In this document: piece after piece, positions 1 through 9,014 of the stretch
Layout: the number at the start of each line of letters is the position of its first letter
Numbering within the stretch: position 1 is the first letter of the stretch
Assembly: GCF_018332695.1 (NCBI RefSeq)
Contig: NZ_BOQN01000062.1
Location: forward strand, 1-64,000
DNA length: 64,000 bases
Direction of reading: 5' to 3'
From: Paractinoplanes toevensis
GTDB lineage: Bacteria; Actinomycetota; Actinomycetes; Mycobacteriales; Micromonosporaceae
Notes under the pieces: model-generated
The model's input: the letters and a program-made list of their open reading frames with translations, nothing else
Databases searched by the model: none
What the model was told of the DNA's origin: nothing
Position numbers and translations under genes: made by a program

Positions 1-260
1 CGGGCTACGGGGGGAAGGTCAACCTGCGTACTCGCCCTGGCCACCGCACACCTGATGCGCCGCCACGCCCACCAAGCCGGCCTAAAGATGTCCGTGCGTG
101 AACTCCTCGACCACTCGCCGGCATCGGCGAAACCATCCTGCTGCACCACGACGGCGGCAAAGGCCGCCCCCGCGCCCAACGCATCCTCACCGACATGACC
201 AACACCCAACAAACCCTGTTCGACCTGTTCGGCCTCGACCACTACGCCCCAACCCGCTGA
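1..260 (+). pseudogene. Transposase C-terminal remnant, frameshifted
   Basis: One open frame enters from the window edge and reads ATAHLMRRHAHQAG then RELLDH. The natural continuation (GIGETILLHHD, then QQTLFDLFGLDHYAPTR and a TGA) lies in another frame from about position 112. A one-base loss near 112 explains this. The C-terminal wording resembles DDE transposases of the IS4/IS1634 type; the family name is from memory and not secure. The copy lacks its 5' part and has a broken frame, so it is inactive. Confidence 0.55.
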
Positions 261-344
261 CCAGCACCACCACCCAGCATGGGTAATACACCACCCACCC
301 CGCAGCACCCACCCTGAACAGCCCAGACACCAAAGTCGATCATG

Positions 345-626
345 AAAAGTCGGAAACTCCCGCTAGTGCCCCTCGGCGATGACCGTGAGTCTCGTGGCGA
401 CGGCTTCGGTCCATGCTTCGCGCGCTTTTGCGTCCGAAAAGGACCGCTTGTAGCCCCGTCGACGCCGTCAGCGCCAGAAGAACGGAGCCGCTCGTCACGC
501 CCAGCGAGACGGCGACGGCCTCGCTGCGTCCTCGGGCCAACGCCGCTTGCAGGATGAGAACCATGTTCGGACCGGGCTCAGCGCATTGACCAGATAAAGC
601 GTCAGCGCTGCCACGATCGCCATCAT
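345..626 (-). pseudogene. LysE/RhtB-type amino-acid exporter fragment
   Basis: The minus strand begins MMAIVAALTLYLVNALSP, then loses one base near 572 and continues in another frame as GPNMVLILQAALARGR. This pair is the typical N-terminal signature of LysE-family translocators (two membrane segments around an SPGPN motif). Recognisable homology ends around residue 70 of a family usually about 200 residues long. The gene is therefore both frameshifted and 3'-truncated. Nothing coding is evident between it and the TetR gene that ends at 907. Confidence 0.6.
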
Positions 627-906
627 GAGAATCGTTCCGTTTCACGCGGACACACTGACGCGCGCCCGCAGCCCCATCGGGACTGTCGGGACAGGCGTGC
701 GTCGTCGTCGCTGCTCGGTCCGGAATGACGCCGACCGACCGGATGACTCGGAATCTACTTCCTGACCGGTTGTCGAATCACGTCCCGGTTCGTGGGTGAA
801 GTGGAACGATGTGAGTTCAGCGACCGACCGTGCCGAACGGCTCGACCCTTGCCCGCAATTGGGCCTTGATCGACATGGCCCGGAGGCTAGCAGCGGTCCG
901 GCCCGG

Positions 907-1512
907 TCACGCCGCGGGTTTTCCGCTGCCGATCAGGGTGTGGGCGATGTCGCGGGCGGCGGCGGTGATCTCGGCCTCGGAGGCGTCAAGGCCACGCGAG
1001 GACATCAGCACCAGGTTGACGCTGAGCAGCGCGGCCCGGACCCGCAGCACCTCGGCGATCGGGGCGTCCGGGCCGGTCAGGATGTCGAACAGCTCGGTCA
1101 TCTTGCCGAACACGTTCTCCCGGCCCTTCTCGTCGTGCAGCTCGCGGATCACGTGCTGGTTGGCCATCGCGAACCTCATCACGGCCATGCCGCTGCCGAT
1201 GCCGCTGCCGATGCCGCTGCCGAGGTCGACCATCCGGTCGACGGCGCGGGCGCGTAGCTCCGGGCCGGGCGGCTGCTCGCGGGCCCAGGCGGTGAGCTCG
1301 TCCAGCGCCTCGAGGTGGGCCTCGAAGATGGACCGGACGATGCTCTCCTTGCTGCTGTAGTGGTAATAGAGCGCGGCCTTGGTGATGCCCAGCCGCTCGG
1401 CGATCTCGCGCAGGGAGGTGGCCTCGTAGCCGCGCTCGGTGAACAGTTCGATGGCCACCTTGCGGATCTCTGCCTTCGTGTCGGCGCCCCGCCGCTGGCC
1501 TGCCGCTGCCAT
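907..1512 (-). CDS. TetR family repressor of the adjacent MFS exporter
   Basis: A 201-residue protein starting MAAAGQRRGADTKAEIRK. The N-terminal helix-turn-helix is clear (AIELFTERGYEATSLREIAERLGITKAALYYHY split over residues 20-55), followed by a ligand-binding C-terminal half. The ATG at 1512 has the ribosome site GGAAGGA upstream; a longer TTG-start frame would overlap the operator and is less likely. It is transcribed away from the MFS gene starting at 1603, and palindromes fill the shared promoter. This arrangement is the classic one for a drug-responsive repressor that controls itself and an efflux pump; the inducer is unknown. A run of GSGIGSGIG near residues 115-123 is an in-frame micro-repeat. 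Confidence 0.9.
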   Translation of the reverse strand: MAAAGQRRGADTKAEIRKVAIELFTERGYEATSLREIAERLGITKAALYYHYSSKESIVRSIFEAHLEALDELTAWAREQPPGPELRARAVDRMVDLGSGIGSGIGSGMAVMRFAMANQHVIRELHDEKGRENVFGKMTELFDILTGPDAPIAEVLRVRAALLSVNLVLMSSRGLDASEAEITAAARDIAHTLIGSGKPAA

Positions 1513-1537
1513 CGCTGCCCAGTCCTTCCTCGTTGCC

Positions 1538-1579
1538 AACTTACCGGTCGGCAAGTTAGGGTCTTAACCGGCCGGTAAG
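1538..1579. promoter_or_regulatory. Paired TetR operators in divergent promoter
   Basis: Two related imperfect palindromes, AACTTACCGGTCGGCAAGTT (1538-1557) and CTTAACCGGCCGGTAAG (1563-1579), lie between the divergent TetR and MFS genes. Both contain ACCGG-type half sites next to AAG/CTT ends. Binding by the neighbouring TetR protein is inferred from position. Confidence 0.7.
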
Positions 1580-1602
1580 TAAGACTACCGAAGGAACTCG
1601 CC

Positions 1603-3162
1603 GTGACCCAACCCGCCCGCTTCACTCATCGCGAAATCATTATCACCATGAGCGGTCTCGTGATCGCGATGCTGCTCGCCATGCTCGACAACATGATCGT
1701 GGCGCCCGCGCTGCCCACGATCGTCGGCGAACTGCACGGCCTGAACCGCCTGGGCTGGGTGACCACCGGCTACGTGCTCGCCTCCACCGTCGCCACCCCG
1801 ATCTGGGGCAAGCTCGGTGACCTGCTCGGCCGCCGGATCACCTTCCTCAGCTCGATCGCGGTCTTCCTGGTCGGCTCGGCCCTCTGCGGCATGTCGCAGA
1901 ACATGGGCGAGCTGATCGCCTTCCGCGCCCTGCAGGGCCTCGGCGCCGGTGGCCTGATGGTCGGCGTCATGGCGGTGCTGGCCGACATCATCCCGCCGCG
2001 CGAGCGCGGCAAGTACCAGGGCGTGACGATGGCCGTCATGCCGGTCGCGTTGATCGGCGGCCCGCTGGTCGGCGGCTTCATCACCGACAACCTGGACTGG
2101 CGCTGGGCGTTCTACGTCAACCTGCCGCTCGGCGTGGTCGCGCTCGCGGTCTGCTGGTTCGTGCTGGCCAAGCTGCCGCGCGGCGCCGGGAAGGTGACCA
2201 TCGACTGGCTCGGCGCGGCCCTGCTCAGCGTCTGGATCACTGCGCTCGTGCTGATCACCACCTGGGGCGGCACCGAGTACGCCTGGGCCTCCCCGCAGAT
2301 CCTCGGCCTGGCCACGGTCACCGTCGCCGGTCTGGCCGCGTTCATCGTGGTCGAGCGGCGCGCCGCCGAGCCGATCATGCCGCTGTCGGTGTTCGCGAAC
2401 CGCAACTTCGTGCTGGCCGGCGCGCTCAGCCTGATCGTCGGCTTCGCGATGTTCGGCGGCATCACCCTGCTCCCGCAGTTCCAGCAGTACGTGCAGGGCG
2501 CCTCGGCCACCAACAGCGGCCTGCTGCTGATGCCGATGATGCTCGCCGCGATGGCCGTCTCGCTGGTCGGCGGTCAGCTGATCACCCGCACCGGGCACTA
2601 CCGGGCGCTCCTGATCGTCGGCACCGTGCTGATGACCGGCGGCCTGGCGCTGTTCGCCACCATGGACGTCGGCACTTCGCGATTCATGACCGGCCTGTTC
2701 ATGGTCGTGCTCGGCGTCGGCATGGGCTGCCTGATGCAGACCACCATGCTGATCGCGCAGAACAGCTCCCCGATCAACGCGATCGGCGCGGCGACCGGCG
2801 CGGCCACCTTCGTGCGCAACATGGGCGGCTCGCTCGGCGTCTCGTTGCTGAGCACGCTCTACATCAACCGGCTGCTAGACACCTTCACCGAGAACGCCGG
2901 CGTCGCGGCGTCCCGGGCGACCGGCAGCGGTTCGGCCGCGGCGATGACCCCGGCCATGCTGCGGGCCCTGCCCGAGCCGATCCGGCACGCCTTCCAGCTC
3001 GGCGTGAGCGACGGCATCCAGGCCGCCTTCATCCTCGGCGCGATCGTTGCGGCGGTCGGCATCGTGGTCGCGCTGTTCATCGAGCACGTCCCGCTGCGCG
3101 GCTTCGCCGATGCGCCGAAGGCCGAGATCCCGACCGGGCAGGCGCCGGCCAACGCGCACTGA
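1603..3162 (+). CDS. MFS multidrug efflux transporter, DHA2 (EmrB/QacA) type
   Basis: A 519-residue integral membrane protein with enough hydrophobic segments for the 14-helix DHA2 family. Family motifs visible are GYVLASTVATPIWGKLGDLLGRR (motif A region, about residues 57-79, quoted here in part as GKLGDLLGRR) and the motif C-like stretch GGPLVGGFITDNLDWRW. It would export hydrophobic drugs or metabolites by proton antiport. The GTG start is preceded by GAAGGA. A TetR gene is divergent and a strong hairpin follows the stop codon, so the gene is a single transcription unit. Its substrate cannot be read from the sequence. Confidence 0.92.
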   Translation: MTQPARFTHREIIITMSGLVIAMLLAMLDNMIVAPALPTIVGELHGLNRLGWVTTGYVLASTVATPIWGKLGDLLGRRITFLSSIAVFLVGSALCGMSQNMGELIAFRALQGLGAGGLMVGVMAVLADIIPPRERGKYQGVTMAVMPVALIGGPLVGGFITDNLDWRWAFYVNLPLGVVALAVCWFVLAKLPRGAGKVTIDWLGAALLSVWITALVLITTWGGTEYAWASPQILGLATVTVAGLAAFIVVERRAAEPIMPLSVFANRNFVLAGALSLIVGFAMFGGITLLPQFQQYVQGASATNSGLLLMPMMLAAMAVSLVGGQLITRTGHYRALLIVGTVLMTGGLALFATMDVGTSRFMTGLFMVVLGVGMGCLMQTTMLIAQNSSPINAIGAATGAATFVRNMGGSLGVSLLSTLYINRLLDTFTENAGVAASRATGSGSAAAMTPAMLRALPEPIRHAFQLGVSDGIQAAFILGAIVAAVGIVVALFIEHVPLRGFADAPKAEIPTGQAPANAH

Positions 3163-3165
3163 GCC

Positions 3166-3202
3166 GGGGCCGGGGGCTTGCTCGCGCCGAGCCCCCGGCC
3201 CC
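3166..3202 (+). terminator. Rho-independent-type hairpin after MFS gene
   Basis: GGGGCCGGGGGCT and AGCCCCCGGCCCC form a perfect 13-bp stem (14 with the next C-G pair) around an 11-base loop, directly after the MFS stop codon. There is no long T run, as is usual in GC-rich actinobacteria. Confidence 0.85.
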
Positions 3203-3203
3203 G

Positions 3204-3480
3204 CCGTTGATGCAGGTTGATGCAGAAGGCACAACGGATTCGGCGGTGCGAGGGTCCGGGCAGTAGCAGAACGTTCCAGGAACCGTTCTCGGAGCGTTTC
3301 GGCTGCTGAAGGTCCGGATTCCAGAGCAGTTCCCCGGCTTTCGGGCGCCAGCCCAGATTGACCTCGTTGACTTCGCTCGCCTTGGTCTTCTCCAGATACA
3401 GGTCAAAATAGAGCTCGTTATCGTCGTCCGGATCGCCACCCAGGAAGACGGCGCTGCAGCCACCAGCGTCCGCCTGTCAG
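3204..3480 (-). pseudogene. Coding-like remnant of unknown function
   Basis: A minus-strand frame, open only after a TGA near 3480, reads GCSAVFLGGDPDDDNELYFD, then ASEVNEVNLGWRPKAGELLW and ENGSWNVLLLPGPS. The residue choice is protein-like, but there is no start codon and the frame runs on into the terminator and the antisense of the MFS gene. I do not recognise the family. It is best read as an internal fragment of a deleted gene. Confidence 0.35.
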
Positions 3481-3724
3481 TGGCCCAGCTGTCGCTCGGG
3501 CCTACGCCGCGAGATGGGGTACGCTGCTCTGGGAGGAACGGTACCGGAAGTCGCTGGACGCCGTTCGAGCGCACCGATTACCTCTCATAGTACGGCAGCT
3601 GGCAGCAGATCAGTGATCTGGTGATCGACTCGTTCGCGGACCGGTTCTCCCGCGTCGAGCCCCGGCGGGCGGGTCGGCCCCCGCGGTTCCGGACACCGGC
3701 AGCTTCGACGGCGATCTCACCGCG

Positions 3725-4021
3725 TTGACCGAGGAACTGGCCGAGCAGCTACGCAGTGCGCGCTGGGCGACGGTCTTGCCCTCCATCGTGGACGCTGCCG
3801 AACGTGAGCCCGAGTTGGCCGGGCTTCAGGCGGATCTGCATGCCCGGTTGCTAGCTCCGTTCGGTGTGGTGACCGAACGCGCGCGGGCCCGCGGCGAACT
3901 CCCGGCCGGCCAGGAACCGGTCGATGTGACCGCCGCCGTCGCCGGCCCGCTGTTCTACCGTCGCTGGTTTTCCCGGGAGCCTCTCGACACCGCGTTCGTC
4001 CGGAGCGTCGTCGAGAATGTC
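3725..4021 (+). pseudogene. TetR family C-terminal domain remnant
   Basis: The frame reads LTEELAEQLRSARWATVLPS, then RARARGELPAGQEP and GPLFYRRWFSREPLDTAFV. This matches the ligand-binding domain of TetR proteins of the TetR_C_16-like type. The helix-turn-helix half is absent upstream, where I find only short broken frames. At 4022 the sequence changes abruptly to an antiporter gene, with CTAGCTAG at the join. The piece is therefore a relic cut at both ends. Confidence 0.65.
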
Positions 4022-4028
4022 CTAGCTA

Positions 4029-5090
4029 GTGCTGTATGGCACCGCGGTCAGCGCCGCCATCGCGTCGAGCGGCCACCCGTCGGTCGGCGCGACCGGGGTG
4101 GAGTTGCTGCTCTCGTTCGCCGGTGGCATCCTCGCGGGCGCCGCCACCGCGACCGTCGTGTTGTTCGTCCGCAAGAGAATCGACGATCCGACGCTGGAGA
4201 ACACGCTCAGCGTGCTGACACCGTTCGCTGCGTTCCTGCCCGCGCACGCCGTGCACGCCTCGGGCACCCTGGCCGTCGTCGTGTGCGGGCTCGCCCTCGC
4301 CCGGTTCGCACCCCCGCACATCTCCGCGGCGACCCGGCTGCGTGCCCACTCGTTCTGGAACCTCACCGCCTATCTGCTCAACGCCGCCCTGTTCGAGGGG
4401 ATCAGGGTACAGCTTGTCGCCGCCGCCCGGGACCTCAGCTCTCCGTCGTGGCCGCAGGCGCTGTCCGGGATCGCGGTCGCCGGGTCTGCCGTGATCGGTG
4501 GCCGCTTCGCCTTCCTCTACGCGTCGGCGGTCCTGGTGCGTCTGCTGGACCGCCGGGCCGTCCAGCGCGCCCGCCGGGTCGGGTGGCGGCAGCGTGTCCC
4601 GCTCGCGTGGGCCGGCGTACGCGGCGGAATTTCCCTGGCAGCCGCCCTGGCGGTGCCCGCCGCCGCCCCGGACCGGGGCCTCGTCATCGTCGTGACCGGC
4701 GGCGTCGTACTCACGACCCTGCTGGTGCAAGGGCTGACGCTGCCGGCGGTGATCCGCTGGGGCCGAATGCCCGACGACGGCCGGGACACCATCGAGCGGC
4801 GGGAGGCCGTACGCCGGATGATCGCCGCCAGCCTGGAGCGACTCCGCGCCGAGCCGGCGGGCGGCCGGGCGCCGGACTCCGCGGTCATGGTCATCGAGGA
4901 GGAACTCCGCGCGCGCCTCGCTTCCCCCGGAACGCGCCTCACGGCGCTCCGCCTGGAGGTCCTCGGGGCCGAGCGCCGCGAGCTGGCAGCGATGCACGCC
5001 GGCGCCCAGATCGACGACCTTGTCTTCCTTGATCTGCAGAGCGAGCTCGACCGTGAGGAGATGACCGTGGCGCCGGCGCCGGCCGAGTGA
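4029..5090 (+). pseudogene. Na+/H+ antiporter, CPA1/NhaP type, 5'-truncated
   Basis: 353 codons remain, starting at a GTG (VLYGTAVSAA). Family features present are WAGVRGGISLAAALAVP (the conserved GxRG segment near residues 197-213), several membrane helices, and a cytoplasmic charged tail ending in EEMTVAPAPAE. Family members are usually above 500 residues, so roughly the first 150-170 residues, including the N-terminal helices, are missing. The join to the TetR relic occurs within the conserved stretch that precedes LYGTAV. The remaining frame is intact and could be translated, but transport activity is unlikely. Confidence 0.65.
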
Positions 5091-5115
5091 CGCGCGACCG
5101 ATCACCCCTCCCGGG

Positions 5116-6051
5116 TCAGAGCTCGTCGCCCAGCACCAGCTTGCCCCGCCGGGAACCGCCCTCCAGAGCCGCGTGGGCGTCCGCCGCCGCCGCGAACGGG
5201 AACACCGCCTCCACCGGCACCTCGAAACGACCCTGCTCGAACAACTCCGCGGCCGCCTCGAGGCCGTCGCGGCCGTCGGGCTCGCCGGCGATCGCGCCCA
5301 TGGTCAGGCGGACCCCGTGCTCGGACGCTCCGAAGTCGGCCAGCGTGACCACCGCGCCCGGATCGCCGGTCAGCCCGACCAGCTCCGCCAAGGACCCGGC
5401 GCCGGCCACGTCCAGCGCCCGATCCACCCGCGTCGGCACCAGCCGCGCGATCCGGTCAGGCAGACCGGGACCATACGCAACCGGCGTCGCACCGAGCCGG
5501 GCTACGAAATCGTGGTTGCCGGGGCGGGCGGTGCCGACGACGCTGACGCCGCGGGCCGCGGCCAGCTGCACGACGACGCTCCCGACGCCACCGGCCGCGC
5601 CGTCGACCAGCAGGGTCATCCCGGGCTTCAGGTCGAGCAGGTCGAGGGCACGGGTGGCGGTCTCGACGCTGGTGCCGGCCGCTCCGGCCTGAGGCCAGGT
5701 CATCGCGGCGGGCTTGCGGGCCCACATCGGCAGCAGCGCGAACTCGGCGCTGGCCCCGCCCAGCTTCGCGATGTCCACGAGACCGAAGACCTCGTCACCC
5801 ACCGCGACGCCGTCGACGCCCGCACCGACCTCGTCGACCACACCGGCAGCATCCACACCGGGAATATGCGGCAGCACCAGCTGCGCGCTCATCGGCGTCC
5901 GTCCGGAGCGCAAAGCGCCGTCGACCGGTGACACCCCGGCCGCCCGGACCCGCACCCGGATCTGACCGGCCGGTGTCGACGGCGTTTCCGCCTCACCCAG
6001 GTGGAGCACCTCCGGGGCGCCGAACTCGTCGTACTGCACTGTCCACATCAT
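5116..6051 (-). CDS. NADP-dependent quinone oxidoreductase-like MDR protein
   Basis: About 311 residues beginning MMWTVQYDEFGAPEVLHLGE. It is a zinc-free medium-chain dehydrogenase/reductase: GroES-like N-terminal domain, then a Rossmann fold with DGAAGGVGSVVVQLAAARG (the NADPH-binding AxxGGVG motif near residues 150-165). The cytosolic reaction is probably reduction of a quinone or enone, with the substrate unknown. Two adjacent ATG codons (6051 and 6048) can serve as start. It is divergent from the TetR gene at 6123 with a palindrome between, which suggests local repression. Related genes occur at 28492 and 39396. Confidence 0.88.
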   Translation of the reverse strand: MMWTVQYDEFGAPEVLHLGEAETPSTPAGQIRVRVRAAGVSPVDGALRSGRTPMSAQLVLPHIPGVDAAGVVDEVGAGVDGVAVGDEVFGLVDIAKLGGASAEFALLPMWARKPAAMTWPQAGAAGTSVETATRALDLLDLKPGMTLLVDGAAGGVGSVVVQLAAARGVSVVGTARPGNHDFVARLGATPVAYGPGLPDRIARLVPTRVDRALDVAGAGSLAELVGLTGDPGAVVTLADFGASEHGVRLTMGAIAGEPDGRDGLEAAAELFEQGRFEVPVEAVFPFAAAADAHAALEGGSRRGKLVLGDEL

Positions 6052-6072
6052 CGGCCTACCGTAGAACGGAAA

Positions 6073-6088
6073 CGGAACGGATGTTCCG
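6073..6088. promoter_or_regulatory. Palindrome in oxidoreductase/TetR divergent promoter
   Basis: CGGAACGGATGTTCCG is a perfect 6+6 inverted repeat with a 4-base spacer, 22 bases upstream of the oxidoreductase start and 35 upstream of the TetR start. It is a good candidate operator for that TetR protein. Confidence 0.5.
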
Positions 6089-6122
6089 CCCCGGAGCGAA
6101 GTGAGAAGGAGGGTCGCGCGAG

Positions 6123-6680
6123 ATGACTCAGATGCAGCGTTCCGACGCGCGTTCCAACCGTGACCGGGTCCTGACCGCGGCCCGCGAGACATTCGCCGCG
6201 GCCGGCCTGGAGGCGCCGGTGCGTGAGGTCGCGCGACGGGCCGAGCTCGGGGTCGCCACCGTCTACCGGCATTTCCCGACCCGGACCGACCTGGTCACGG
6301 CGGTCCTCGCGGAACGGGTCGAGGCCTGCCGGCGGCAGATGCGCCGAGCGCTCGACGACACGGACCCGTGGCGGGCGCTCTCCGGCATGATCGAAGAGTT
6401 CGCCGACCGGCAGATCCACGACCGCGCGCTCAACGAGGCGCTGCTGGCGCCCGGCGGGGCCGCCGGGGCTTTCGCCGAGCAGCGGCGTGAGCACGTCGAG
6501 GCGATGAACACGCTGGTCGCCCGGGCCCGCGCCGCCGGGCGGCTCCGCGAGGGCGTCGGCCCTGAGGACGTACGCGCCGGCTTGCTCGCCATCGCGGCCC
6601 TGCGCAACCTCCCATCATCAACGAACGCCCAGGTCATCGGCCGGCTCGCCGAGCTGCTCCGGGCCGGCCTGCGGGCGTGA
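6123..6680 (+). CDS. TetR family regulator
   Basis: 185 residues with an N-terminal helix-turn-helix (AARETFAAAGLEAPVREVAR, then LGVATVYRHFPTRTDLV at about residues 20-60) and an alpha-helical C-terminal domain. The start ATG is preceded by AAGGAGGG. The divergent NADP oxidoreductase shares the promoter, so it is the likely target. The C-terminal sequence (AGRLREGVGPEDVRAGLLAI) resembles repressors paired with MDR-type reductases. No inducer can be inferred. Confidence 0.9.
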   Translation: MTQMQRSDARSNRDRVLTAARETFAAAGLEAPVREVARRAELGVATVYRHFPTRTDLVTAVLAERVEACRRQMRRALDDTDPWRALSGMIEEFADRQIHDRALNEALLAPGGAAGAFAEQRREHVEAMNTLVARARAAGRLREGVGPEDVRAGLLAIAALRNLPSSTNAQVIGRLAELLRAGLRA

Positions 6681-6853
6681 GCCGGCCGCGCGGCGCCGGC
6701 GTCTGATCGGGCTGACTGCGATGCGCCGGCCTCTGCCCACCGCGCCGAGCGGCAAACCCGATGTGCCCCGGCGGCTTGCCCGTCTCTTCCCGTTCCGCCT
6801 TTGTGGCTGCTCAGCTGTTGTTCCACAGCCGCCTGAGGAGGAAGTCTGACGTC

Positions 6854-7888
6854 ATGCCGACGCCTGTCCGCCTCCTCGTCTTCGGCGGGCTGCGACTGTG
6901 GCGCTCCGGCGTCGAGATCGACGTCGGGCCGTTGCGCCGGCAGATCGTGTTCGCCGTCCTCCTCGCCGCCCGGGGCGCGGTGGTCAGCGTGGCCGACCTG
7001 GTCGACGTTCTGTGGGGCGACGACCCCTCGGCCAGCGCGACCAACCAGGTGCACCGCCTGATCGGCGAGATCCGCCGAATGTTCGAACCGAGCCTCGGCA
7101 AGCGGGAGGTGGGTGCCTGGGTCCACCCGCACGGTAACGGCTATCGGCTCGTGGCCGACGCTCGCACCTGCGACCTGACCGCCTTTTTCGACCTCGAGAC
7201 GGCCGCGCGGGCAGCCGTGCGACGAGACGACAGTCAGGAGGCCACCCACAAGTTCGAACAGGCTCTGCGGACCGCTCGGGACCAGCCCTTCGCCGGCCTA
7301 CCGCCGCACGTCCTCCAGTCGCCCTCGTTCGTGGCGATCGACGCCACCCGCAACGACGTAGCGGTCGCCGCCGCCGACCTCGCACTGGGCCACCCGCGGG
7401 CCCGCCAGCTGCTTCCACTGATCAACCGGTACGCGGCCGCCTCGGTCCTGCACGAGCCGCTCCAGGCGCGGCGGATCCGCCTGCTGAACGTCACCGGGCA
7501 CCGGGCCGAGGCGCTCATGCACTACGACCAGGTACGCCAGCGGCTCGCCGACGAGCTGGGCGCCGATCCGTCGGTCGAGCTGCAGGCCGCACACCTCACC
7601 GCGCTGGCGCAACCGGATGAGCCGAGAGAAGTCCGCCCGGCGCAGCTGCCGCTCGGCCTAGCCGCCCTCGCACCCCACGACGACGTGCAGGCCGCACTGC
7701 GGGCCGAGCGCGGCTCCCTCGTCGTGCTCACCGGCATGGGCGGCATCGGCAAGACCGCGCTGGCGGTGGACTGGGCCCACCGCATCGCCGCCGACTACCC
7801 GGACGGACAGATGTTCCTGAACCTCCGCGGCTTCGACGCCGAGGGCAGCCATCTGCGGCCGTTCGAAGCGTTGGGCATCCTGCTCACA
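6854..7888 (+). pseudogene. SARP/AfsR-type regulator, truncated in its ATPase domain
   Basis: The ATG follows AGGAGGAAG. The protein starts MPTPVRLLVFGGLRLWR. It contains an OmpR-like DNA-binding domain (to about residue 95, with LVDVLWGDDPSASATNQVHR), a bacterial activator domain, and the beginning of an NB-ARC ATPase with the P-loop GMGGIGKTALAV near residue 295. Homology stops at FEALGILL, where the antisense of a recombinase begins; the residual frame runs out at 7945. AfsR-like proteins normally exceed 600 residues. The DNA-binding and activator domains are intact, so the truncated protein might still act like a small SARP, but it has lost its sensory part. Confidence 0.8.
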
Positions 7889-8555
7889 ACCGCTCGAGGT
7901 CTGCGAGGCCAGGGCGCCGGCTACGGGCGCGGAGGTATCGGGTGAGCGCTCGGGCGGTCTTTGTACCGAAGCGGACCCGGCGTTGTTTGTCGCCCTTGCC
8001 GGTCAGTACGACGGAGTTGGTGTCCAGATCGACGTCGGGCACGAGCAGGTCACCGATCTCGGAGAGGCGTGCGCCGGTGTTGTAGAACATCCGCACCAGG
8101 GCATGGTCGCGCAGTTGGATGAAGCTGTTGCCTTGACAGGCACCGAGAATCTGCTTGGTCTCGGCGTCGCTGAGTACCTCGACCAGCTTCTGTGCGGCTC
8201 GCGGCTGCGGGAGGTCGTGCATCGGCGATCGCTCGATCTCGTTCTCCTCGGCCAGCCAGCGGAAGAACTGTTGCAGGGCCTTGTGTTTGTTCAAACCCGT
8301 GGATGCCGAGCGGGTCTCGATCATCCAGGCCTGGAACGCGACGATCTGTCGCTGTTCTACCAAGGTCGGGTTGTCGGCGCCGGCCGACTGCGGCGTTTGG
8401 TCGTGGAGGTAGGCGGCCAGTTGGCAGGCTGCGAGTACGTAGTTGTATCGAGTGGTCTCCGGATGGTTTCCGGCCCGCAGCGCCCGGTCCCAGTCCCGCA
8501 GCAGCATCGTCCACTCTTCGGCGCGCACGCTGGTCAACAGGTGCGTGATGTCCAA
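7884..8555 (-). pseudogene. Tyrosine recombinase, C-terminally truncated at island edge
   Basis: The protein starts MDITHLLTSVRAEEWTMLLR. It has the SAM-like core-binding N-terminal domain and the first half of the catalytic domain, including the box I arginine region (MFYNTGARLSEIGDLLVPDV) and the beta-hairpin lysine region (LTGKGDKQRRVRFG). It ends at ADLERL, just before the expected HxxR, H/W and tyrosine boxes. The cut coincides with the SARP breakpoint. Without the nucleophile tyrosine it cannot recombine DNA. The start region faces a repeat array and a tRNA fragment, as expected for an integrase beside its attachment site. Confidence 0.85.
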
Positions 8556-8564
8556 CGTCCACCT

Positions 8565-8936
8565 CCCGAGTCAAGGGGTCGCTGACAGCACCCGAAAGTC
8601 CCCGAGTCAAGGGGTTGCTGACTGGCGCTCGCGCCACTCCCCAAGAGGCCCTCCGGGGGCTGCACCCGGCCTCACGAGTAAAAGGGTCACCCGAGCGGCC
8701 GGGAGGCCTCAAGCCGATCACTCGGACGATCTACACCACGGGTTGACCTGCGCAAACACTGATCGAGGGGAGCGATGCCCGTTCCGATGCCTTAGCTGAA
8801 AGCGCGGCGAGTAAAGGAGTCCATCAAGCCGGAAAAGTCTCTGCGGGATAGGTCCGAAACCGGTGCCTGAGCTGCGCAAACACTGTTGGCTGGTGCGCTT
8901 CGCGCGGTTCCATGAAGTTGCCGAGTAAAGGGCACC
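8565..8936 (+). repeat. Array of five GAGTMAARGGG repeats beside the recombinase
   Basis: Two near-identical 22-base copies (8565-8586 and 8601-8622; core GAGTCAAGGGGTCGCTGAC, one C/T difference) are followed by shorter copies at 8674-8690 (CGAGTAAAAGGGTCAC), 8808-8822 (CGAGTAAAGGAGTCC) and 8921-8936 (CCGAGTAAAGGGCACC). All are on the plus strand, upstream of the recombinase start. They look like integrase or excisionase binding sites. The first copy shares GTCAAGGGGTCGC with the nearby tRNA-Pro fragment. Confidence 0.6.
8748..8885 (+). repeat. Direct repeat pair CTGCGCAAACACTG
   Basis: CTGCGCAAACACTG occurs at 8748-8761 and again at 8872-8885, interleaved with the GAGTAAAGG repeats. Each copy precedes one of those repeats by about 50-60 bases, so the unit may have duplicated as a block. 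Confidence 0.5.
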
Positions 8937-9014
8937 ACGAACGGTAGACATCAATCTGCGTAAATTAAAAGAACGCCCTCGCAAGGCCTCTGACCTGCGA
9001 AGACGTTCCAAAAG

